Assembly: GCA_022570975.1 (NCBI GenBank) | Contig: JACZYS010000110.1 | Location: forward strand, 3,043 to 8,428 | DNA from: Candidatus Zixiibacteriota bacterium | GTDB lineage: Bacteria; Zixibacteria; MSB-5A5; GN15; FEB-12 | Direction: 5' to 3' | Length of the DNA: 5,386 bases | In this document: one piece after another, positions 1-4,699 of the stretch | Position numbering within the stretch: the stretch's first letter is position 1 | How the letters are laid out: each line of letters begins with the position of its first letter | Notes under the pieces: generated by a model | The model's input: the letters and a program-made list of their open reading frames with translations, nothing else | Told to the model about the DNA's origin: nothing | Databases searched by the model: none | Translations under genes and position numbers: made by a program

Positions 1-309
1 TCTCCACGGCTCAATATATATTTCATCGCCATCTTTAAAGTGTCTCATATGAAGTTGGCAAACGGTAGCACCTTTATCAGGTCCGTGGGGGCGACCGTTT
101 ATGACCAGAGAGCACATCCCGCAAATTCCTTCACGGCAGTCGTGGTCAAAGGCAATAGGATCAATATCTCTGGCAATCAAATCTTCGTTTACAACATCCA
201 GCATTTCCAGAAAAGACATATGCTCGGAGACATTGCTGGCCTCATGAACTTCAATTTTACCTGAGTCCCCGGCCTTCTTTTGTCGCCAGATATATAATTT
301 AAGATTCAT
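1..309 (-). CDS. sdhB: Succinate dehydrogenase / fumarate reductase iron-sulfur subunit, partial (C-terminus off the window)
   Basis: The iron-sulfur subunit passes electrons from the SdhA flavin to the quinone site in the membrane anchor, on the cytoplasmic face of the membrane. Only the first 103 residues are present: they begin MNLKLYIWRQ and run off the left edge inside the ORF. They cover the N-terminal ferredoxin-like domain. The [2Fe-2S] ligands are visible as C58, C63 and C66 in CREGICGMC, followed by C84 in ATVCQL. All four positions are Cys here, whereas E. coli SdhB has Asp at the third. The stretch ending IYIEPWR is typical of the domain. The C-terminal domain holding the [4Fe-4S] and [3Fe-4S] clusters (family length about 240-260) lies outside. 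The ATG overlaps the sdhA stop by one base (TAATG) and has GGAG nine bases upstream. The sequence looks closest to Bacteroidetes/Chlorobi-type FrdB/SdhB, so the physiological direction cannot be told from it. Confidence 0.95.
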   Translation of the reverse strand, partial: MNLKLYIWRQKKAGDSGKIEVHEASNVSEHMSFLEMLDVVNEDLIARDIDPIAFDHDCREGICGMCSLVINGRPHGPDKGATVCQLHMRHFKDGDEIYIEPWR

Positions 310-2222
310 TATTTGTAACTCCGGGTAGCCAGTTCCACATTCTCATAATTTAGCGGCTCTTTATGCAGCTCCGGTTTGTTGTCTTTCCCTTTGTATTCCC
401 AGGCTGAGACATGGCAAAAATCTCTATCATTTCTTTTTGCTTCGCCGTCTTCGGTCTGGTACTCTTCACGGAAATGTCCTCCGCAAGATTCTTCGCGGGT
501 TAAAGCATCGTGGCACATCAGCTCGGAAAATTCCATAAAGTCGGCCACCCGTCCGGCTTTTTCAAGCGACTGATTGAGCTCTTCACCTGAGCCGGTGATT
601 TTTAGGTTTTTCCAGTATTGATCTCTCAATTCAGGGATAATCTCAAGGGCTTTTTTGAGCCTGCTTTCATTTCTGGCCATGCCACAGTTATCCCACATGG
701 TTTTGCCTAGCTCTTTATAGAACGACTCCACCGTTCTTTTGCCATTTATTGAAAGGATTTTTTTAATCTTATCAATGGCTTGGTCTTTTGTGTTTGCAAA
801 TTCAGAATCAGATGTTGACACATCTGAGTTTCCAGCTCTGGCCAGATAATTGCCGATTGCATAAGGGATAACAAAATATCCGTCGGCCAGTCCCTGCATT
901 AATGCACTGGCACCAAGTCTGTTGGCGCCGTGGTCTGAGAAATTAGCTTCACCCAGGACGAACAGTCCTGGCACAGTGCTCATTAAATTATAATCAACCC
1001 AGAGTCCGCCCATGGTATAGTGCGATGCCGGATAGATACGCATCGGGACATCGTATGGATTTTCATCGGTGATGCGCTGATACATGTCAAAGAGGTTGCC
1101 ATATCTCTCTTTGATTATCTGTCGGCCGAGTCTTTTTATGGCATCTGAAAAATCCAGATAGACACCGTTTCCGGTTTCACCGACACCAAGGCCTGCATCG
1201 CAGACTTCTTTGGCGCTTCGCGAAGCTATATCTCTCGGAGCAAGATTTCCAAAACTGGGATACTTGCGTTCCAAATAATAATCTCTTTCATTTTCAGAGA
1301 TGTCAGCAGGTTTTCTTTTGTCACCTTTGGATTTTGGTACCCAGATTCTTCCGTCATTTCTCAGCGACTCTGACATGAGGGTTAGCTTGGACTGGTAGTC
1401 TCCGCTTACCGGAATGCAGGTCGGGTGGATTTGGGTATAGCAGGGGTTGGCAAAAGCGGCGCCCTTTTTGTAGGCCCTATAAGTTGCCGTAACATTGCAG
1501 CCTTTGGCGTTGGTGGAAAGGTAAAAGACATTGCCGTATCCACCTGTTGCCAGAACCACGGCATCGGCATTATGACAGCTGATTTCTCCGCTGACCAAAT
1601 CTCTTACGGCAATTCCTCTGGCTCTTTCGTTCTTGATAACAATGTCCAGCATTTCTGTCCGGGAAAACATTTTGACCGTGCCAAGTCCTATCTGTCGGCT
1701 CATGGCCGAGTAGGCTCCCAGAAGTAGCTGCTGCCCTGTTTGTCCTCTGGCGTAGAAAGTTCTCGAAACTTGCGCCCCTCCAAATGACCTGTTGGCCAGG
1801 TTTCCGCCATATTCTCTGGCAAAAGGAACACCTTGGGCTACGCACTGGTCAATTATGTTCCGGCTTATTTCTGCAAGTCGATGAACGTTGGCCTCGCGAG
1901 ATCTAAAGTCTCCGCCCTTGATGGTGTCATAAAAAAGTCGATAAACGGAGTCGCCGTCATTCTGGTAATTTTTGGCGGCATTAATTCCGCCCTGAGCCGC
2001 AATCGAATGCGCCCGTCGGGGGGAATCCTGAAAACAGAAACAGGAGACATTATATCCTAATTCTGCCAGAGTCGCCGAGGCCGAGGCTCCGGCTAAACCT
2101 GAGCCGACAACTATGATTTTGTATTTTCTTTTATTAGCCGGGCTTACAAGTTTTGATTCAAATTTATGGCGCGTCCATTTTTCGGCAAGAGGACCGGAAG
2201 GTGTCTGGGCATCCAACTTCAT
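309..2222 (-). CDS. sdhA: Succinate dehydrogenase / fumarate reductase flavoprotein subunit
   Basis: Catalytic subunit that interconverts succinate and fumarate using covalently bound FAD, on the cytoplasmic side of the membrane. It is complete at 637 residues, normal for the Bacillus/Bacteroidetes-type subfamily. The FAD-binding Rossmann motif is VVGSGLAGASA (G40, G42, G45). H72 in AHSIAAQGGINA is the expected site of the 8-alpha-histidyl FAD bond. Other expected active-site residues are H266 (IHPT), R330 in LAPRD (the likely proton-shuttle Arg of the family), H401 (ASHYTMGG) and R435 (GANRLGASAL). A second dinucleotide-type motif, VLATGGYGNVF, is at about 223-233. The C-terminal helical region carries the usual charged tail. 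Start choice: the ATG overlaps the sdhC TAA (TAATG) and has GGGAGG nine bases upstream within the sdhC 3' end. No key residue is missing. Family features alone cannot separate dehydrogenase from fumarate reductase use. Confidence 0.97.
   Translation of the reverse strand: MKLDAQTPSGPLAEKWTRHKFESKLVSPANKRKYKIIVVGSGLAGASASATLAELGYNVSCFCFQDSPRRAHSIAAQGGINAAKNYQNDGDSVYRLFYDTIKGGDFRSREANVHRLAEISRNIIDQCVAQGVPFAREYGGNLANRSFGGAQVSRTFYARGQTGQQLLLGAYSAMSRQIGLGTVKMFSRTEMLDIVIKNERARGIAVRDLVSGEISCHNADAVVLATGGYGNVFYLSTNAKGCNVTATYRAYKKGAAFANPCYTQIHPTCIPVSGDYQSKLTLMSESLRNDGRIWVPKSKGDKRKPADISENERDYYLERKYPSFGNLAPRDIASRSAKEVCDAGLGVGETGNGVYLDFSDAIKRLGRQIIKERYGNLFDMYQRITDENPYDVPMRIYPASHYTMGGLWVDYNLMSTVPGLFVLGEANFSDHGANRLGASALMQGLADGYFVIPYAIGNYLARAGNSDVSTSDSEFANTKDQAIDKIKKILSINGKRTVESFYKELGKTMWDNCGMARNESRLKKALEIIPELRDQYWKNLKITGSGEELNQSLEKAGRVADFMEFSELMCHDALTREESCGGHFREEYQTEDGEAKRNDRDFCHVSAWEYKGKDNKPELHKEPLNYENVELATRSYK
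319..322 (-). promoter_or_regulatory. Ribosome binding site of sdhB inside sdhA
   Basis: GGAG on the minus strand lies nine bases before the sdhB ATG and inside the last codons of sdhA (the Arg-Ser-Tyr-Lys end). It has the same geometry as the sdhC-sdhA junction and fixes the sdhB start at 309. Confidence 0.65.
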
Positions 2223-2956
2223 TAGTTACCGCCTCCCAGCTGAAAATTAGCAAATCCTGTCAGCACCGCTATCGGAATTGAAAGATATCCAAGCAGAATT
2301 AATATTGAGAAAACCTTACTTAACAATTGCAGTTTGGGGATCAAGTGAACTCTGGTTGCTCCAAAAGTTTGAAACATACTGAAGAACCCATGGTAAAGAT
2401 GCATCGATAAAAATATCACTGCAATAATATATGCAGCAGAAATATAAACATTGCTGAAACCATAAATGACCATCGAATAAACATCAAACCGACCGGAACT
2501 GTCCACAAGAGTGCTATACTCCGGGTTGGTCGTTAGAAAAGTAAAATGAAGCAGGTGATATATTACGAAAAAAAGAAGCACCAATCCGGAAAGAATCATC
2601 GTTCTTGAGGGAAGAGTTGATGTCACGTTTGCTACTCTGGCATATTTTATCGGTCTGGCCGATCGGTTTTCCATCACCAATTTAATTCCAAGAAAAATAT
2701 GGGTAACAAAAAACAAAAGAAGAAAGACTCTGCTTGACCAGATAACTAAAGGTAATTCTTTTAATGCCAGGGCATAGCTGTTTAAGGCATCCTGTCCGGC
2801 AAAAAACAATAAGTTTCCGGCCAGATGCCCTATTACAAACAGAATAAAAGCGGCCCCGGTAACAGCCATGAAAAGCTTTTTACCAATTGAGGAACTAATC
2901 ACCGGAATCTTGCCGGTCGGCTTGGAGATTGAATAATTTGATACACTATCAGACAT
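2222..2956 (-). CDS. sdhC: Succinate dehydrogenase / fumarate reductase cytochrome b subunit (b558-type, five-helix)
   Basis: Membrane anchor that binds SdhA/SdhB, carries heme b and exchanges electrons with quinone, usually menaquinone in this subtype. It has 244 residues and five hydrophobic segments at about 27-52, 70-95, 118-141, 164-195 and 212-236. This matches the single-subunit five-helix anchor (Bacillus SdhC / Wolinella FrdC type, two hemes) rather than the SdhC+SdhD pair. Candidate axial heme ligands are H44 (GHLAGN, helix 1), H86 (helix 2), H134 or H137 (YHLLHF, helix 3) and H186 or H189 (MHLYHG, helix 4). The H44-H86 spacing equals that remembered for B. subtilis H28-H70. It is the first gene of the operon; no separate sdhD follows, as expected. 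The ATG at 2956 is the first good start, but I see no convincing Shine-Dalgarno before it, unlike sdhA and sdhB. The N-terminal 25 residues are polar and probably cytoplasmic. Confidence 0.94.
   Translation of the reverse strand: MSDSVSNYSISKPTGKIPVISSSIGKKLFMAVTGAAFILFVIGHLAGNLLFFAGQDALNSYALALKELPLVIWSSRVFLLLFFVTHIFLGIKLVMENRSARPIKYARVANVTSTLPSRTMILSGLVLLFFVIYHLLHFTFLTTNPEYSTLVDSSGRFDVYSMVIYGFSNVYISAAYIIAVIFLSMHLYHGFFSMFQTFGATRVHLIPKLQLLSKVFSILILLGYLSIPIAVLTGFANFQLGGGN
2232..2237 (-). promoter_or_regulatory. Ribosome binding site of sdhA inside sdhC
   Basis: GGGAGG on the minus strand lies nine bases before the sdhA ATG and within the Gly-rich last codons of sdhC. It supports the ATG at 2222 as the true start. 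Together with the TAATG overlap it suggests translational coupling. Confidence 0.75.
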
Positions 2957-3036
2957 TGTCAGAAAGTATTACAGATATTTTCTGCCGTCAACTTAATAAA
3001 GAGGTTTTTTGAACCGTTTTTCTATTTTCTTGTAAG

Positions 3037-3042
3037 ATTATA
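3037..3042 (-). promoter_or_regulatory. Candidate -10 element of the sdhCAB promoter
   Basis: A perfect TATAAT reads on the minus strand about 81 bases upstream of the sdhC ATG. No good -35 is present at the right distance (GGTTTC at a 17-base spacing), so this promoter may depend on an activator or be weak. Transcription would begin near 3030, giving a leader of about 74 nt. That leader contains a small GGTT/AACC hairpin (minus strand, about 3003-3015). An alternative, TTGACG at 2986-2991, lacks a convincing -10 and would leave almost no leader. Confidence 0.45.
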
Positions 3043-3063
3043 GTGGTCTTATTGAGCAAGAAA

Positions 3064-3099
3064 CCAGTCGATAAAATCGATTTGACTTTTTGTGACTGG
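3064..3099. repeat. Inverted repeat CCAGTC-N24-GACTGG with an inner palindrome, between divergent promoters
   Basis: CCAGTC at 3064-3069 is the exact reverse complement of GACTGG at 3094-3099. Inside the left part lies a second palindrome, TCGAT-AAA-ATCGA, at 3068-3080. The left arm touches the -35 region expected for the sdhC promoter. The right arm lies in the spacer of the plus-strand promoter. It could be a regulator binding site acting on both directions. A six-base arm could also arise by chance in AT-rich DNA. Confidence 0.35.
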
Positions 3100-3110
3100 A
3101 TTGATATCTT
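3082..3110 (+). promoter_or_regulatory. Candidate sigma-70 promoter of the gene at 3176
   Basis: TTGACT (3082-3087, 5 of 6 to consensus), a 17-base spacer, then TATCTT (3105-3110, 4 of 6). TG lies at 3102-3103 in the extended -10 position. Transcription would start near 3117, leaving a leader of about 59 nt before the ATG. Confidence 0.55.
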
Positions 3111-3175
3111 TTGCCAAAGTGACCTGAATTTATTAACTTAATTCAAAAAGACAATCAGTTAAATTGGAGTAATAA

Positions 3176-3799
3176 ATGAACAAAAGAATTTTGGAGAACA
3201 AAAGAATTTTGATTTTATCTGTCCTGCTTATGTTTGTCGCTCTTTCTGCCGGTATGCTTGAGGCCAAGTCCAAAGTCGGGGCGGCAGTAAAGCTTGGTCT
3301 TTCAGGCGAAGGAGCAATCAACGACAGCACCATTAAAGCCGGCAAGGATTTCTCAATTGATATTTACATTGAGAACGACTCTATCCGCACCGGATTTACA
3401 CTTGGATTTATTTTTAAATCCGAAGATATCAAAAATATCATTCACCTTACCGATAGCGGCAACGGCATAAATGACAGCGGTGATTTAGTTGGCCACAATG
3501 GTTGGGAAAATAATTCAATCTGGGATTTCGACGGGACCGGGTCGGTTGAACTTGACTGGGATGGAAAGCTGCCCGAGCATTTGGGCTTTTGGGGACTTTC
3601 AATCAAGAGACATTTTCCACCAATGGAACTGAAAAAAGTTATCTCTATCAATCTCAATATTGTTGACACGGGAACCTTGGTTGTTGACTCAGTTTATTTT
3701 CCTCCGGGCGGAAAGTGGATGTTCTCATCACCTGCTGACATAGCAGCGCCGGTGGAGCCGGATTGGGACGGACCATACTCATTTAAAGTTGTAAAATAA
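3176..3799 (+). CDS. Secreted beta-rich protein of unknown function, cohesin-like in appearance
   Basis: I do not recognise a named function. The 207-residue protein has an N-terminal signal peptide: a basic start (MNKRILENKR), a hydrophobic core at about 11-26, and a likely cleavage after LEA (30/31). The mature part is about 177 residues, without cysteine and without further membrane segments. It is rich in alternating beta-type stretches (FSIDIYIEN, RTGFTLGFIF, ISINLNIVDTGTLVVDSVYF) and ends SFKVVK. The pattern (a loading motif, then GFTLGF, then a Trp/Asp/Gly-rich middle, then VDSVYFPPGG near the end) resembles short exported domains I recall from Zixibacteria and related FCB candidate phyla, often in surface proteins. 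That is memory, not a search. The ATG has GGAG at 3166-3169, six bases upstream, and a promoter is visible further up. A hairpin terminator follows the stop, so it is probably transcribed alone. An 18-bp tandem duplication lies in the signal-peptide codons. Confidence 0.85.
   Translation: MNKRILENKRILILSVLLMFVALSAGMLEAKSKVGAAVKLGLSGEGAINDSTIKAGKDFSIDIYIENDSIRTGFTLGFIFKSEDIKNIIHLTDSGNGINDSGDLVGHNGWENNSIWDFDGTGSVELDWDGKLPEHLGFWGLSIKRHFPPMELKKVISINLNIVDTGTLVVDSVYFPPGGKWMFSSPADIAAPVEPDWDGPYSFKVVK
3178..3211 (+). repeat. Tandem duplication, 16 identical bases at 18-bp period, in signal-peptide codons
   Basis: The 16-base word GAACAAAAGAATTTTG occurs at 3178-3193 and again at 3196-3211. The period is 18 bases, so the frame is kept and the protein reads NKRILE-NKRILI. 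It lengthens the basic n-region of the signal peptide by six residues. It looks like a recent slippage or duplication event. Confidence 0.85.
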
Positions 3800-3806
3800 T
3801 TATAGA

Positions 3807-3836
3807 ACGTCTGCCATATCAGGCAAGCGTCTTTTT
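3807..3836 (+). terminator. Intrinsic terminator after the 207-residue gene
   Basis: ACGTCTGCC (3807-3815) pairs with GGCAAGCGT (3822-3830) around a six-base loop, with one C/A mismatch and one G-T wobble. A run of five T follows at 3832-3836. It starts eight bases after the stop at 3799. The T-run ends just before the possible start of the next gene. Confidence 0.65.
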
Positions 3837-3838
3837 CT

Positions 3839-4591
3839 GTGAATAATATGACAGCCTACTTATTCTTCGCATACTTTCTCTTGCCTTTCCATTTTTCCGG
3901 TTCAATTGAAGCAATTGAAAAGAATCACCAGGTGACTGAGATTAGAATCGAAATTCCACAAATTCAGTTTCCGCCGCTAACTTTGCTTGACACCGTTCCA
4001 ATTTATTTTGAATCATCTGCTCCCATGGGCGGGTTTGACTTGAAAATTGAATCAAGCAGCAACGCTTTTTTCTCTATTATAGATATCATTCCGGGTGAAT
4101 TCACCGACAGCTGTAAGTGGGAATTGTTTAGTGCCAGATCGAGTAAAATATCCGATGCCAAAAATAATCTAATCAAAGTCTGGAAAATTGTTTCTCTTCC
4201 AGAGATGATACCGGATGATGTCAGTCCAATTTGCAGGCAGCTGAATCACAAATCCGTCCTTTGCAGGCTGATTCTGCTTGTCAAAAAGCAAGAATCTGTT
4301 ATAGCAGATTTGGGTGAAATATCATTTTACTGGGAGTCCTGCCGGGACAATGTTGTTTCTTCGGAATCAGGGAAAAAACTTTACATATCCAAGAAGGTCA
4401 TAGATACCTCAGGAAAAGAGATAAAAACAGATCCGAATTTTGCCGGAAGAAATGGTCCCCCGGAAAACTGCATCTCAAAAAGGTCAAAAGATAAACTTTT
4501 CAGAACGGTTACATTTATCAATGGTAGTTTGAGCCGGGCTATAATAGATTCCTCTTTTTTTGAAGCCGATACATTGAGTTCAAAAAATTGA
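3839..4591 (+). CDS. Exported protein of unknown function with a cohesin-like domain
   Basis: Two starts are possible: GTG at 3839 (250 residues) or ATG at 3848 (247 residues). ATG is preferred because GTG abuts the T-run of the upstream terminator. Neither has a clear Shine-Dalgarno site. A hydrophobic stretch at about 6-21 with possible cleavage after SIEA (residue 25) suggests a signal peptide, though its n-region lacks basic residues. The body has PIYFESSAPMGGFDLKIE, then FFSIIDIIPGEF, CKWELFSAR, ISFYWESCRDN, SSESGKKLYISKKV and TFINGSLSRAI. Five cysteines (C92, C132, C142, C168, C211, counting from GTG) could form disulfides outside the cytoplasm. From memory this order of motifs matches a large cohesin-like family in Zixibacteria genomes, in which the domain often precedes a dockerin-like GDxNxN tail. 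Here the protein ends straight after the FINGS motif with no such tail. It has no known enzymatic signature. The role is unknown, perhaps adhesion or surface assembly. Confidence 0.8.
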   Translation: MNNMTAYLFFAYFLLPFHFSGSIEAIEKNHQVTEIRIEIPQIQFPPLTLLDTVPIYFESSAPMGGFDLKIESSSNAFFSIIDIIPGEFTDSCKWELFSARSSKISDAKNNLIKVWKIVSLPEMIPDDVSPICRQLNHKSVLCRLILLVKKQESVIADLGEISFYWESCRDNVVSSESGKKLYISKKVIDTSGKEIKTDPNFAGRNGPPENCISKRSKDKLFRTVTFINGSLSRAIIDSSFFEADTLSSKN

Positions 4592-4606
4592 GTATCGAAA
4601 TAACGG

Positions 4607-4621
4607 ATCAAATAATTTGAT
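4607..4621. promoter_or_regulatory. 15-bp perfect palindrome upstream of sucC, possible operator
   Basis: ATCAAAT and ATTTGAT flank a single central A. The element ends 10 bases before the TTGACA of the sucC promoter, a usual place for a regulator to bind. It is entirely AT-rich apart from one G/C pair per arm and has no T-run after it, so it is a poor terminator for the upstream gene. Confidence 0.4.
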
Positions 4622-4631
4622 AATTAAAGTA

Positions 4632-4659
4632 TTGACATTCACCATCCCATTTCTAAATT
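4632..4659 (+). promoter_or_regulatory. Candidate sigma-70 promoter of sucC
   Basis: A perfect TTGACA (4632-4637), a 16-base spacer, then TAAATT (4654-4659, 4 of 6 to TATAAT). Transcription would start near 4666, about 34 nt before the sucC ATG. This suggests sucC has its own promoter and does not depend on the upstream secreted-protein gene. Confidence 0.55.
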
Positions 4660-4699
4660 GCCTGCCTGAATAGATTTTAATTTGTTGGAAAGACTTTAA

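Noticed and set aside
40..264. Plus-strand open frame of 74 codons
   Set aside because: It lies antisense to sdhB, whose [2Fe-2S] motif is unmistakable. It has no ribosome binding site and its product resembles nothing.
1425..2060. Several open frames on both strands inside sdhA (1425-1727, 1570-1845, 1833-2060, 1865-2050)
   Set aside because: All overlap the conserved FAD-binding and catalytic coding sequence of sdhA. They are shadow frames.
3003..3015. GGTT-TTTTG-AACC hairpin upstream of sdhC as a terminator
   Set aside because: The stem is only four base pairs and no gene end lies nearby to need it. It is noted only as part of the sdhC leader.
3043..3141. Possible 32-codon leader peptide starting at GTG, plus strand
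   Set aside because: No ribosome binding site is seen, the predicted plus-strand promoter lies within it, and its product has no attenuator-like codon run. It is most likely a chance open frame.
3133..3345. Minus-strand open frame of 70 codons across the start of the 207-residue gene
   Set aside because: It is antisense to a gene with a good ribosome binding site, promoter and signal peptide. Its sequence has low complexity in the relevant part and no support of its own.
4381..4611. Minus-strand open frame of 76 codons over the end of the 250-residue gene
   Set aside because: It is a shadow of the plus-strand gene, without ribosome binding site or recognisable product.
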